Positions 8,370-17,805 are shown, counted from the first letter of the stretch. The stretch: DNA of 42,707 nucleotides from an uncultured Prevotellaceae bacterium (GCA_902783165.1 CACZPU010000053.1:1-42707); one strand, 5' to 3'. The notes: a model not told the origin generated them from the letters alone. A program made the numbers and translations.

Positions 8370-9518
8370 ATGCTAACTTTTGATACGACAACGATGATTC
8401 TTTGTGCAGTGCTCATCGTCATGAGCATTGTATCACCTATGATGAATGTGTTCTTCAGGAAAATAAAGAAGACACCTTCTGACTCAGTACTGCAAGGGGA
8501 ACTACCTCCAGTAAGCATACTACTTACGGTTCATGACAATGCACGTGACTTGGAACGCCACCTTCCTTCATTGCTGGCACAAGACTACCCTGCGGGATAT
8601 GAGGTGATTATTGTTGTGGAAAAAGGAGAAGACGATACCGATGACGTGCTGTCGCATTTTACAGCCAACCACCAGAATATGTACGTCACCTTCGTGCCCG
8701 ACTCCTCTCGATACATGAGCAGGAAGAAACTTGCTGTCACCTTAGGTGTGAAAGCAGCCAAGAACCAATGGATATTGATGGCAGAACCAACTTGTGAGCC
8801 TGCTTCCGACCAGTGGCTCAAGAACATAGCACAATTCGCTGACGACAACCACGATATGGTGACCGGCTATGCCAACTACAACGAAGACGCCACAGACTAC
8901 CAGCGGTTTGAACGGATGATGACCGAATGTTACCTTATCTGGAAAGCACAACACGGTACAGCCTATCGTTCAGAACCAGGATGCCTCATGTTCCGCAAAA
9001 ACATGTTCTTGGATGGACGTGGATATGAAGGCAATCTTAAGTATATTCGCGGAGAATACGATTTCGTCGTTAACAAATATGCTGAGAAAGGTAGAACAGC
9101 AGCCGTTGCCATGCCCGAGTGTTGCACCGTTGAAGATGCACCAGATAAAGAGCAATGGAGGAACCGTCATCTATTCTACTTGGAGACACGTAAGCACCTG
9201 AAACGCTCGGCAGCTTTTCGTCTGTTATACAACGCTGACCAAACAGTCATGCATCTGAATTACGTTCTCATTTTAGGATGCTGCATCTATGCAGCAATCA
9301 CATCGAACATCATCGTTGGCGCAGCAGCACTGATTGCACTCATCATCACAATTGCGTTGAGGACATTCTTCGCATGCCGCGCATCTTCATTTTTTGGAGA
9401 AAACATTCCAGGATGGAAGGTTGTCCCCATGGAATTGTCTATGCTATGGCGCAACATTCACAGGAAACTGGCTTACATCAGAGCAGATAAATACGATTTT
9501 ATATGCCATAAGATATGA
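8370..9518 (+). CDS. Membrane-bound family 2 glycosyltransferase, atypical
   Basis: A 382-aa protein with an N-terminal membrane anchor (about 7-28), a GT-A type domain (PVSILLTVHDNARDLERHL from 47) and two C-terminal membrane segments (about 305-345). This is the usual layout of processive or undecaprenyl-linked GT2 enzymes of the cell envelope. The position where GT2 enzymes carry the metal-binding DxD reads MAEPTCEP (137-144), so the DxD is absent. A later acidic motif VEDAPDKEQW and an RNRHLFYLETRK stretch match the usual E..W..QR.R region. Sugar and acceptor cannot be read from the sequence. It overlaps the next gene by ATGA, so the two products probably act together. Confidence 0.82.
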   Translation: MLTFDTTTMILCAVLIVMSIVSPMMNVFFRKIKKTPSDSVLQGELPPVSILLTVHDNARDLERHLPSLLAQDYPAGYEVIIVVEKGEDDTDDVLSHFTANHQNMYVTFVPDSSRYMSRKKLAVTLGVKAAKNQWILMAEPTCEPASDQWLKNIAQFADDNHDMVTGYANYNEDATDYQRFERMMTECYLIWKAQHGTAYRSEPGCLMFRKNMFLDGRGYEGNLKYIRGEYDFVVNKYAEKGRTAAVAMPECCTVEDAPDKEQWRNRHLFYLETRKHLKRSAAFRLLYNADQTVMHLNYVLILGCCIYAAITSNIIVGAAALIALIITIALRTFFACRASSFFGENIPGWKVVPMELSMLWRNIHRKLAYIRADKYDFICHKI

Positions 9519-10678
9519 GAATACTACACTATATACCATACAATTTCCATAGCATCGATATCAACAAGGAGTATAAGTCGATGCTTTTGCATGATGTATA
9601 TAGTTCGGACGAATATGCCATTGCAGAGAACTATTCCGATTTCAAGCAAAAGGCAGAAAAGATGAAACCTGAAATCATCCACATTCATGCCTGCTGGAAC
9701 ATCTCTGCTTATCGTGTGCAACATTGGGCTATAAAGCATCGGAAAGTTGTTGTATTGTCGTTGCACAACAGAATGCAGAAATGGCATGTGAACCATCATC
9801 GCCTTCTACAGAAGCTCCCTCTGCTCATCGTCTATCAGCGCAAGGCCATCAAGAATGCCGATGCTGTTCTCACCTCAACCAATACCGAACTAGTGAGAAT
9901 GGGGAAGATTGGATGGAACACACGCAACTCAAAGATTGCGAATGCATTGACAACCAATGGTGTAAGTGAAGAGGAGATGCATGCAAAATTGCACGATTTG
10001 TATCAAAAAGTGATTGACAGCAATCCGTTTCGACTAATGGAACAACAAGACCATCAGATGGAAGATGCTATGATACGTGCTTCGGTATGTGTCCAAGACG
10101 AAAAGGCAGACCTACAAGCCGGCAACATCTCCGATGAACAGTTCAGAAAGATATTGATTCATGCCAACAACGAGGGAGTGCTTGACGAAGTGGTGAAAGG
10201 AGCAGCTAACATGAATTTGATTGTTCCCCACTCCATCAGCAATCTCATGAATAATGGCATTGACCTCTTTCCTCAAAGACTGCCAAAAAACACTAATCCA
10301 ATAGAAAGGAAGAAGACAATCTTCAAAAGCAGGAGAAACAGGACGGCTATGGCAAATATAAAAATTGATGAAAAGCCCACAGATGCCGAACTACAAATAT
10401 GCATCATGTTTCTCAACGTGAAAGAAGAAATGAAGAAAAAGGTTCTCTCACGAATGCACCTCGTGGAGTTATTCAAAAGCATTCGATATTCTGACTATGA
10501 CGAAGACATGGTGCAGAGGATGTTCAAACAACTGGGCATCAGAAAGTTTGCAGCCCGCATGCTCCAAGTCATGAAAGAAACGTATCATCTGGAAGAAGGC
10601 TTTATGCCAATATTCCCCATCAATGACCATAAAACCGATGAAATAAGAAAACAACTATTCAAACTAAATATACAATAA
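9515..10678 (+). CDS. Protein with GT4-like N-terminal half and an unassigned C-terminal region
   Basis: 387 aa. The first ~155 residues look like the N-terminal Rossmann domain of GT-B glycosyltransferases: MRILHYIPYN, EIIHIHACWN, VVVLSLHNRMQKW and ADAVLTSTN in the expected order. The C-terminal nucleotide-sugar-binding half of a GT-B enzyme, with its usual E-x7-E motif, is missing. Instead residues about 160-387 are a mostly helical, charged region that I cannot assign. It overlaps the upstream GT2 gene by 4 nt (ATGA), indicating translational coupling. It may be an accessory subunit for the GT2 partner; that is inference. There is no sign of a frameshift. Confidence 0.75.
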   Translation: MRILHYIPYNFHSIDINKEYKSMLLHDVYSSDEYAIAENYSDFKQKAEKMKPEIIHIHACWNISAYRVQHWAIKHRKVVVLSLHNRMQKWHVNHHRLLQKLPLLIVYQRKAIKNADAVLTSTNTELVRMGKIGWNTRNSKIANALTTNGVSEEEMHAKLHDLYQKVIDSNPFRLMEQQDHQMEDAMIRASVCVQDEKADLQAGNISDEQFRKILIHANNEGVLDEVVKGAANMNLIVPHSISNLMNNGIDLFPQRLPKNTNPIERKKTIFKSRRNRTAMANIKIDEKPTDAELQICIMFLNVKEEMKKKVLSRMHLVELFKSIRYSDYDEDMVQRMFKQLGIRKFAARMLQVMKETYHLEEGFMPIFPINDHKTDEIRKQLFKLNIQ

Positions 10679-10714
10679 TAACCCTATAATCTCAATCAAC
10701 AGTTAATAATCACT

Positions 10715-12706
10715 ATGGGAACAGTACATTACGACATTGAAAAAGACATCCGCTATCTGGAATTGCTTGCAAAATCTTTCCCGACCGTTGCGGAAGCAAG
10801 TACTGAAATCATCAACCTTCAGGCCATCTTGAACCTCCCCAAGGGAACAGAGCATTTCCTTGCCGACCTGCACGGAGCCTACCCTGCATTCCAGCATGTG
10901 CTGAAGAATGCATCGGGAAACATCAAGCGCAAAGTAAGCGAGCTTTTTGGAAATGACATCCGGGAAAGCGAGAAACGAGAACTGTGTACACTAATTTATT
11001 ACCCAGAACAGAAACTTGAGCTTGTGAAGCAAACGGAAGATGACATAGACGACTGGTATCATATCACCATACACAAATTGGTGAAAGTATGCCGTGATGT
11101 CTCTAGCAAATACACCCGTTCGAAAGTAAGGAAATCGCTTCCACAAGATTTTTCATACATCATCCAGGAATTACTTCATGAACACACGGAGGACATTGAC
11201 AAAGCCGCCTATATAAAAGGTATCATCGACACCATTATTGATACTGGGCGCGCAGATGATTTCATCATAACGATATGCAATGTCATCCAACGATTGGTCA
11301 TCGACAAGTTGCACATTCTTGGAGATATCTTCGACCGTGGACCAGGCGCTCACCTGATTCTCGACTTGCTCAGCACATACAAAGACTGGGACATACAATG
11401 GGGTAACCATGATATACTTTGGATGGGAGCATGCGCCGGTAACGATGCCTGTATCTGCAATGTAATCCGACTCTGCCTGCGTTATGCCAATCTTGCAACC
11501 ATAGAAGAAGCCTATGGTATCAACCTTATTCCTCTCGCCACCTTCGCCATGGAGACTTATGGTGACGATCCTTGCAAGGAATTTATACCTAAGACAAACG
11601 GAGGAAGTGAATTGCTTGACGAGAAAAATGCCCGACTGACAGCCATGATGCATAAGGCAATAGCCATATTGCAATTTAAAGTAGAATCGAAGCTTTTCCA
11701 CAAGCATCCAGAATGGAATATGGAAAACCGTGACCTGCTCTCAACCATAGATACAGAAAAAGGTACTTGCATGGTTGATGGAAAAGAGTACCCCCTCACA
11801 TCATGCCACTTCCCAACCATTAAGAGCAAAGGACTTGCGGCCATAGAACTCAGTCCTGAAGAAAAGGACTTGATGGAACGGTTGCATCATTCATTCACAA
11901 CAAACGAGAAATTGCGCCGTCATATCAAGCTCATTTTCTCTCATGGATGCATGTATTCCATCATCAACAACAATTTGCTCTATCATGCATCCTGCCCTCT
12001 CAATGACGATGGTTCACTCAAAGTGGTGAGACTCTATAAAGACAGAGCATATAGTGGTAAGGACTTGATGCACTATACCGGAATGCTCATCCGCTCTGCC
12101 TTCCAAGGAGATACAAACCCCGAAGAGCGCGACTACGGAATAGACTACTTCCTGTATCTATGGTGCGGACCCGACAGCATTCTGTTCGACAAATCTAAAA
12201 TGGCTACCTTCGAAAGGTATTTTATTGCAGACAAGGCAACGCATAAAGAAGAAAAAGGAAACTATTTCAAAATGCGCGATGATGAAACCATATGCGACAA
12301 GATTCTTGATGCATTCGAAGTGAAAGGAGACAACCGCCACATCATCAACGGTCACGTTCCCGTACATGCCGCTGACGGAGAGAATCCAATAAAGGCTAAC
12401 GGAAAATTAATGGTTATCGACGGCGGGTTCTCTCAGGCCTATCATAAGACAACAGGTATAGCCGGCTACACTTTGGTTTACCATAGTCGCGGGTTCCAAT
12501 TGGTGCAGCATGAGCCTTTCACGAGCGAAGAAGATGCAGTAAGAACAGGTAACGATATCAAGAGCACGACCCAGATTGTGGAAATGACAGCCCACCGAAT
12601 GCTTGTGGCCGATACAGACATTGGTACTGAACTGAAAAAGCAAGTGAAAGATTTGCGTGAACTGCTATATGCCTATCGGCACGGTTTTATAAAAGAAATG
12701 AGATAG
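10715..12706 (+). CDS. fbp: Class III fructose-1,6-bisphosphatase
   Basis: Gluconeogenic enzyme that removes the 1-phosphate from fructose-1,6-bisphosphate. At 663 aa it matches the large Firmicutes/Bacteroidota class III family, not the ~330-aa class I enzyme. Metallophosphoesterase motifs are present: ADLHG (50-54), GDIFDRG (203-209), GNHD (230-233), and a late INGHVPVHA. The first 40 residues and the long insert after 240 fit the family. It is 36 nt after the preceding gene and followed by a strong terminator, so it closes the plus-strand run that began with hisH. Confidence 0.94.
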   Translation: MGTVHYDIEKDIRYLELLAKSFPTVAEASTEIINLQAILNLPKGTEHFLADLHGAYPAFQHVLKNASGNIKRKVSELFGNDIRESEKRELCTLIYYPEQKLELVKQTEDDIDDWYHITIHKLVKVCRDVSSKYTRSKVRKSLPQDFSYIIQELLHEHTEDIDKAAYIKGIIDTIIDTGRADDFIITICNVIQRLVIDKLHILGDIFDRGPGAHLILDLLSTYKDWDIQWGNHDILWMGACAGNDACICNVIRLCLRYANLATIEEAYGINLIPLATFAMETYGDDPCKEFIPKTNGGSELLDEKNARLTAMMHKAIAILQFKVESKLFHKHPEWNMENRDLLSTIDTEKGTCMVDGKEYPLTSCHFPTIKSKGLAAIELSPEEKDLMERLHHSFTTNEKLRRHIKLIFSHGCMYSIINNNLLYHASCPLNDDGSLKVVRLYKDRAYSGKDLMHYTGMLIRSAFQGDTNPEERDYGIDYFLYLWCGPDSILFDKSKMATFERYFIADKATHKEEKGNYFKMRDDETICDKILDAFEVKGDNRHIINGHVPVHAADGENPIKANGKLMVIDGGFSQAYHKTTGIAGYTLVYHSRGFQLVQHEPFTSEEDAVRTGNDIKSTTQIVEMTAHRMLVADTDIGTELKKQVKDLRELLYAYRHGFIKEMR

Positions 12707-12717
12707 CAAGATGGTAG

Positions 12718-12760
12718 AAAAAGAAATGCCGGTCTATATAACCGGCATTTCTTTTTCTTT
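12718..12760 (+). terminator. Strong intrinsic terminator after fbp
   Basis: Perfect 16-bp stem: AAAAAGAAATGCCGGT at 12718-12733 pairs with 12741-12756 around a 7-nt loop, with T-rich flanks. The A-rich start of the stem gives a T-rich end on both strands, so it can also terminate the convergent minus-strand gene ending at 12780. Confidence 0.92.
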
Positions 12761-12779
12761 TCAACAAAACCCAAGCATG

Positions 12780-13676
12780 TCACTTCATGGCGAAACACGA
12801 ATAATAATACCAATAAGTATTACCATATACATCTCTCACAGAAGTTCCCGAATCATCATTACCAACATTCAGAATTTTCACAAAATCCTCATAATCAGCA
12901 TCCAAGACAGAATTTGCAAAGGAAAACCTCCGAGATGACTGCTTATGAGTGTACAATGTCAATGCTTCCTGATAATGTCTTGGAATATAAGCAGATTTCA
13001 AATCATAACAATTCATGAACTTTGTGACAAATGCATCAAGTTTTTTCTCCAATAGCAATCCACACAATTGGTAGTCATGCAAAGCGGCTTTCCTACTATA
13101 CTCTGTTATTGATGAAAGTGGAATGAAAAAAGAATGGTCGTTTGAATCTGGCAGCAAGGCATTTGCTCCTCCTTTCACCATTGGATAATGAAACAGTCTG
13201 TCACCCATGTGATGACACTTTGCCAAAGAATAAGCTCGGAGCATGAACAGATGCTGATCTGTTGCATAAGATTTGTTTCCTACCAGCATAGTTTGCTCTA
13301 TCTTCCCTTCCATGAGTAGATGCTCAATACGCATAGAGTAGCGCTTAGCCTCATCGACATCAAGTAAATATCCTACAATCAGAAAGAAAACAGACATGAC
13401 AAGCATGTGTCCCCAAAACACACGAAGAGTCCACTTGAAACGTGGAGTGAAAGCTCTATACACCATGTAGCCCAAGACAACCATTACAGCCGTTATGACA
13501 ATAGAAACGCCAAAACAGAAGAAGTAATCAAGGCTGCCAAACCATTTGAGCCAAAGATATGCCAACATATCAGACTGGGCAAAGCAACAAAAGCAAAACA
13601 CAGTCAGACTATAAAACATAGCACATACCATTTTGAAAATGGATGTGCTATGGGTATATAGAGGATTTCTTTTCAA
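12780..13676 (-). CDS. Membrane protein, resembles part of DUF6057-type proteins
   Basis: 298 aa with three predicted membrane segments (about 17-38, 50-75 and 87-105), then a soluble C-terminal ~190 residues. The soluble part contains GDRLFHYPMVKGGANALLP and YIPRHYQEALTLY, phrases I associate with the DUF6057 family of Bacteroidota, whose members are usually much longer; this assignment is from memory and tentative. Translation appears to begin at a TTG 1 nt after the glgB stop, giving termination-reinitiation coupling. ATG codons at residues 16 and 20 are alternative starts that would still keep the membrane segments. Function unknown. Confidence 0.72.
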   Translation of the reverse strand: MKRNPLYTHSTSIFKMVCAMFYSLTVFCFCCFAQSDMLAYLWLKWFGSLDYFFCFGVSIVITAVMVVLGYMVYRAFTPRFKWTLRVFWGHMLVMSVFFLIVGYLLDVDEAKRYSMRIEHLLMEGKIEQTMLVGNKSYATDQHLFMLRAYSLAKCHHMGDRLFHYPMVKGGANALLPDSNDHSFFIPLSSITEYSRKAALHDYQLCGLLLEKKLDAFVTKFMNCYDLKSAYIPRHYQEALTLYTHKQSSRRFSFANSVLDADYEDFVKILNVGNDDSGTSVRDVYGNTYWYYYSCFAMK

Positions 13677-13677
13677 G

Positions 13678-15726
13678 CTAACTCTTTTTTAACACGACAG
13701 CAGAACGAGCTGGTATATATAATTTCAGCCATTCCTTTTGATCCTTTTCGTACAAGGCATCATAATTGGTGAAGTGTCTCAACGAATCGTCTGCAAATCC
13801 ATTACCACCGAAGTCCTTAGAATCAGTATTCAACACTACGTCATAACTGCCTTTTGGCACCAAGAACCCATAGTCGGTGAAGGAACGGGTCGGAGAGAAA
13901 TTGAAAACAAACACCAGATTGCCTCTCATGAATGCAAGTATCTGATCGTCGTCGTTATGCCATATTTCCTGCACCGGAGTATTCTGGAACCCTTTTTCTC
14001 CCTTTAAAACAAGGAGCATCTCACGGTCAAAATCGCCCAACCAATGATAGCAAAGCTCTTTATTATCGACCAAATTCCATTGCCTGCGAGCATATTTATG
14101 ACTCCAACCATTGCCTTCGCGCGGGAAGTCTATCCACTCAGGATGACCGAATTCGTTGCCCATGAAATTCAGGTAACCGCCATTGATGGCGGAAGCAGTA
14201 ACAAGTCGAATCATTTTGTGCAGTGCTATTCCACGACGTGCCATCTCATTCTCATCACCTTTCTTAAAATGCCAATACATATCGGCATCAATCAATCGGA
14301 AGATAATGGTCTTATCGCCTACCAAAGCTTGGTCGTGGCTCTCACAATAAGAGATGGTTTTTTCATCAGGACGTCTGTTTTTCACCTCCCAGAAAATGGA
14401 ACTGGGCTTCCAATGTTCATCAGACTGTTCCTTGATAGTTTTAATCCAAAAGTCTGGGATATTCATAGCCATACGATAGTCGAAGCCAAATCCACCATCT
14501 TCATACTTGGCTGCCAATCCTGGCATGCCGCTCACTTCTTCTGCAATAGTGATGGCATTTTTATTCACCTCATGAATCAGCTTGTTGGCCAAAGTGAGAT
14601 AGCAGATAGCATTGTCATCTTCATGACCATTGAAATAGTCGCCATAGTTGGTGAATGCCTCGCCAAGACCATGGCTATAATACAACATTGAAGTGACGCC
14701 ATCGAAGCGGAAACCATCAAAATGGAATTCATCGAGCCAGTATTTGCAATTCGACAACAAGAAATGCATTACCTCGTCCTTTCCATAATCGAAACAAAGA
14801 CTGTCCCAAGCAGGATGTTCATGTCGGTCGCCAGGATAAAAATACTGGTTAGGGTCACCGCAAAGATTGCCGAGTCCTTCCACTTCGTTCTTCACGGCAT
14901 GAGAATGAACAATATCCATAATCACGGCCACACCATGCTGATGAGCAGTGTCTATCAGTTCTTTCAGTTCTTCTGGTGTTCCAAATCTGCTGGAAGAAGC
15001 AAAGAAAGAACTCACATGGTAGCCAAAACTGCCATAGTAAGGGTGTTCTTGTATAGCCATAATTTGGATGCAGTTATAGCCATTTTTGATAACTCGTGGG
15101 AGAACATTATCTTTGAATTCCACATAAGTTCCAACTTTCTCAGCATCCTGCCCCATACCGATATGGCATTCATAGATAAGAAGCGGGTCTTTGTTTGGCT
15201 TGAATGTTTTTTTCTTCCATTTGTAGGGATTCTCAGGATTCCACACCTGTGCAGAAAATATCTTGGTTTTTTCGTCCTGCACCACTCGTCTACACCAAGC
15301 AGGAATGCGCTCACCTTCTCCGCCATTCCATTTTACATGCATCTTATAAAGGTCGCCATGTTTCATAGAAGAAGCTGGTAAAACCAACTCCCAATTGCCG
15401 GTTCCCTCTATTCGTTTCGCCTTGTATTTCTCATTTTCCTGCCAGTTTGAAAAATCGCCGACAAGATACAGTTCTGTGGCATTGGGCGCCCACTCACGAA
15501 ACACCCACTTGCCATTTGGCATCTTATGCAAGCCGAAATATAGATATCCGGAAGCGAAATCGGACAAGGTTTGTTTACCATTCCTTGTAAGCTGATTGAT
15601 TTTCCACTGAGCGTGATCGTGCCTTCCTTGAATAGCGGCCTCAAATGGCTCCAAATATGAATCGTTCTTCACCAAGCCAATATGGTTGACTTTCTTACAA
15701 CTGTTTTTCTTTGTCGGTGTATTCAT
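13678..15726 (-). CDS. glgB: 1,4-alpha-glucan branching enzyme
   Basis: Introduces alpha-1,6 branches into glycogen. Of the 682 aa, the N-terminal part is a CBM48 domain (FGLHKMPNGKWVFREWAPNA, LVGDFSNW), followed by a GH13 catalytic barrel. The nucleophile Asp lies in FDGFRFDGVTSMLY near residue 342, the acid/base Glu in IAEEVSGMPG near 397, and a third acidic residue in YCESHDQ. The C-terminal beta domain ends with LYIPARSAVVLKKS. The reading frame extends to a TTG at 15732, but the ATG at 15726 is the better start. No glgA or glgC is in the window. It shares direction with the YhcH-type and MORN genes upstream. Confidence 0.95.
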   Translation of the reverse strand: MNTPTKKNSCKKVNHIGLVKNDSYLEPFEAAIQGRHDHAQWKINQLTRNGKQTLSDFASGYLYFGLHKMPNGKWVFREWAPNATELYLVGDFSNWQENEKYKAKRIEGTGNWELVLPASSMKHGDLYKMHVKWNGGEGERIPAWCRRVVQDEKTKIFSAQVWNPENPYKWKKKTFKPNKDPLLIYECHIGMGQDAEKVGTYVEFKDNVLPRVIKNGYNCIQIMAIQEHPYYGSFGYHVSSFFASSSRFGTPEELKELIDTAHQHGVAVIMDIVHSHAVKNEVEGLGNLCGDPNQYFYPGDRHEHPAWDSLCFDYGKDEVMHFLLSNCKYWLDEFHFDGFRFDGVTSMLYYSHGLGEAFTNYGDYFNGHEDDNAICYLTLANKLIHEVNKNAITIAEEVSGMPGLAAKYEDGGFGFDYRMAMNIPDFWIKTIKEQSDEHWKPSSIFWEVKNRRPDEKTISYCESHDQALVGDKTIIFRLIDADMYWHFKKGDENEMARRGIALHKMIRLVTASAINGGYLNFMGNEFGHPEWIDFPREGNGWSHKYARRQWNLVDNKELCYHWLGDFDREMLLVLKGEKGFQNTPVQEIWHNDDDQILAFMRGNLVFVFNFSPTRSFTDYGFLVPKGSYDVVLNTDSKDFGGNGFADDSLRHFTNYDALYEKDQKEWLKLYIPARSAVVLKKS

Positions 15727-15795
15727 ACTCAAATTATGTAAAATCAGATAAAAATGATGAAAGATTAAATGATGTATCCTTCTACATCTTACAAA

Positions 15796-16239
15796 TCATG
15801 CCTTTATCTTGAAAATAGCTTTCTTGATTTCTGGCTGGTTACTGATGCAAGGAGCATGTCCATCTTGAGGGAAGAAAATTGCAAATTCTCCTGGCTGGCA
15901 TGTTACATAGGACTCTGCCCTGCCCTCATATTTAATGATGTCTTTCTCCTCGTTGTACTCCAAATCAGGTAGTTTGCAAAGAGGAGTATAACCATAAGTC
16001 TCCTCCACATTAAGAGGAATTTGGATGTCAATCATTTTACGATGGGTTTCCAACTTTGCCTCTTCCTTACTCTTTCCTTTAGCAATTTGGATATTCACAA
16101 AAAGATCATTACCTTTAATAAGGTGTTTGCCCTCCTCCAATTTCTCAAGGTCATTTTCCTTCAGAAATACCACAACGTCCTTGAACAAGGGATTTAAACT
16201 CTCGTAGCATACGAGTTTCTCCAATGTGTCGATAACCAT
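15796..16239 (-). CDS. YhcH/YjgK/YiaL (EbgC-like, DUF386) family protein
   Basis: A 147-aa single-domain cupin-like protein. Family features visible are DLFVNIQIAKGKSKEEAKLETHRKMIDIQIPL in the middle (the E...H...D segment supplies the metal ligands) and GEFAIFFPQDGHAPC near the C-terminus with a further His. Relatives (E. coli EbgC, YhcH, YiaL) are linked to sugar or sialic-acid metabolism, possibly as sugar anomerases or epimerases. It starts 62 nt after the MORN gene and ends 69 nt before glgB, so a carbohydrate-handling role is plausible but inferred. Start ATG is clear. Confidence 0.88.
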   Translation of the reverse strand: MVIDTLEKLVCYESLNPLFKDVVVFLKENDLEKLEEGKHLIKGNDLFVNIQIAKGKSKEEAKLETHRKMIDIQIPLNVEETYGYTPLCKLPDLEYNEEKDIIKYEGRAESYVTCQPGEFAIFFPQDGHAPCISNQPEIKKAIFKIKA

Positions 16240-16268
16240 TTCCTTATTAGTTTTTATTATTAATACTC

Positions 16269-16289
16269 AACCCGTAAAAGTCCGGGCTT
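16269..16289 (-). terminator. Possible hairpin between MORN and YhcH-type genes
   Basis: AACCCG (16269-16274) pairs with CGGGCTT (16283-16289), six base pairs with one wobble around an 8-nt loop. There is no proper T tract downstream, so it may attenuate or stabilise the transcript rather than end it. Confidence 0.35.
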
Positions 16290-16301
16290 TCTATGATAAT
16301 A

Positions 16302-17414
16302 TTATATTTTCTGTTTCCTGCCATTCACATAAGTACCCACTTCAATGATTTTCCCGTTGCGGTCTTTCTCCACATACTTTCCTTCACGTACATCATCTTT
16401 GTAGGAACCTTCAAATCGGTTGCCGTCTTTATCCTCCTCAATGGCAGAGCCATTTCGTTTTCCATCTTTATAGGACCCCTTGAACTTGCTGCCGTTATGA
16501 AAATGAATAATGACTTCACCTTCAACGGAACCGTTCTTGAAATTACCATCATAAACGTCACCGTTTTTCTTGCTCAGTTTACCTTTTCCACTTTGAACAT
16601 CACGGCTCCATGAACCAGAATACACGTCTCCGTTTTTCCAAGTATATGTTCCCATACCATCCTTGTAGCCATTTCTGAAATGCCCCACATAACGATCGCC
16701 ATTTGCATATCGGAAAATACCTTCGCCGGTTCGCTCTCCTTGCACATAATCTCCTTCGTAGCGATCACCGTTCTGGAATTTATAAACGCCCTTTCCGTTT
16801 TGAATGTCTTCTTGCCATTCACCTATATATTCATCTCCGTCGGCATACTTGTTGGTACCCTTACCAGAGCGTTGATTATTGCTCCACATTCCGTCGTAGG
16901 TGGTGCCGTCACCCCAATCATAGAAGCCTCTACCCCATTTCTTATCATCCTTCCATTCTCCTTTATAATAGGCGCCACTAGCAAAAGTGTACTTCCCTTT
17001 GCCCTGCCGTTTGTCTTGATTCCAGTTACCTTCGTATTTGTCACCATTATAATAATACATGATGCCATGACCCTGTTGATAATCACGGAACCAAAGTCCT
17101 TCGTAACGGTTGTTGTTCATGAAATAATATGTTCCACGGCCATGCTGCTGGTCTTGAAACCACTGTCCTTCATATTTTTCACCATCCGAAAAAGTATACA
17201 CTCCATATCCTTGACGCTTTCCCTTTACGTATTCACCCTCATAAGTGTCTCCGTTATTATAAACGACACTACCTTTTCCGTGGGGTTTACCTGCAACCAT
17301 CTCACCTTTGTACTGCCCGCCGTCTTTTGTCACACAAGAGCCCAAGGTGATTTTCTGAGCCATTGTCCACATCGGGACAAATAAAAGTACAATTAACAGA
17401 AACTTATTATTCAT
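16302..17414 (-). CDS. Exported MORN-repeat protein
   Basis: 370 aa from the ATG at 17414; a TTG five codons earlier is less likely. Residues 1-19 form a signal peptide (NNKFLLIVLLFVPMWTMAQ). The rest is about 14 consecutive 23-aa MORN repeats with the pattern YxGxWxxxxxxGxGxYxxxxGDx; the last three are more degenerate, with Phe for Tyr. MORN repeats form an elongated beta-hairpin solenoid and in eukaryotes mediate lipid or protein contacts; the bacterial role is not established. It is the first gene of a minus-strand set with its own promoter, followed by the YhcH-type protein and glgB. Confidence 0.88.
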   Translation of the reverse strand: MNNKFLLIVLLFVPMWTMAQKITLGSCVTKDGGQYKGEMVAGKPHGKGSVVYNNGDTYEGEYVKGKRQGYGVYTFSDGEKYEGQWFQDQQHGRGTYYFMNNNRYEGLWFRDYQQGHGIMYYYNGDKYEGNWNQDKRQGKGKYTFASGAYYKGEWKDDKKWGRGFYDWGDGTTYDGMWSNNQRSGKGTNKYADGDEYIGEWQEDIQNGKGVYKFQNGDRYEGDYVQGERTGEGIFRYANGDRYVGHFRNGYKDGMGTYTWKNGDVYSGSWSRDVQSGKGKLSKKNGDVYDGNFKNGSVEGEVIIHFHNGSKFKGSYKDGKRNGSAIEEDKDGNRFEGSYKDDVREGKYVEKDRNGKIIEVGTYVNGRKQKI

Positions 17415-17500
17415 CTTTTTACTTTTCAATTTTTACTAAATTCAATCCCTTGCCTTGAAAACTCGCAAAGCATGGAATCAAAAACTCTTTTTTCCAATTT

Positions 17501-17533
17501 ACAAAATTATCAAATAATCTGCACATTCACAAA
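17501..17533 (-). promoter_or_regulatory. Promoter of the MORN gene
   Basis: Reading the minus strand, TTTG (17533-17530), 20 nt, then TAATTTTGT (17509-17501): a full Bacteroidota -33/-7 pair. The leader to the ATG at 17414 is about 80 nt. Confidence 0.7.
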
Positions 17534-17805
17534 CAATTTTCAGTTAATTCATAATTCTTTGGGCATGGAAACGAAAAATTTAGAATTATTAAGTTTATTA
17601 GCTGGCTATGTTTCATTTGTTCAAAGAACAGAATTAACTCAAGAATTATGAGAATCAACAACTCAATCTAGCTTCCATGAAAGTTGTCCTTGTTATTGGC
17701 AGTTTACTACAAAAGAAGTTAGCTATTCGTCAATAGAATTAATATAAAAAATGTGAATGATGCTATTTTACACACCATGACCATACTTTTTCCAATAAAA
17801 ATAGC

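Noticed and set aside
12711-12938. Reading frame of 75 codons on the plus strand after fbp
   Set aside because: It starts inside the fbp terminator and lies antisense to the end of the membrane protein gene.
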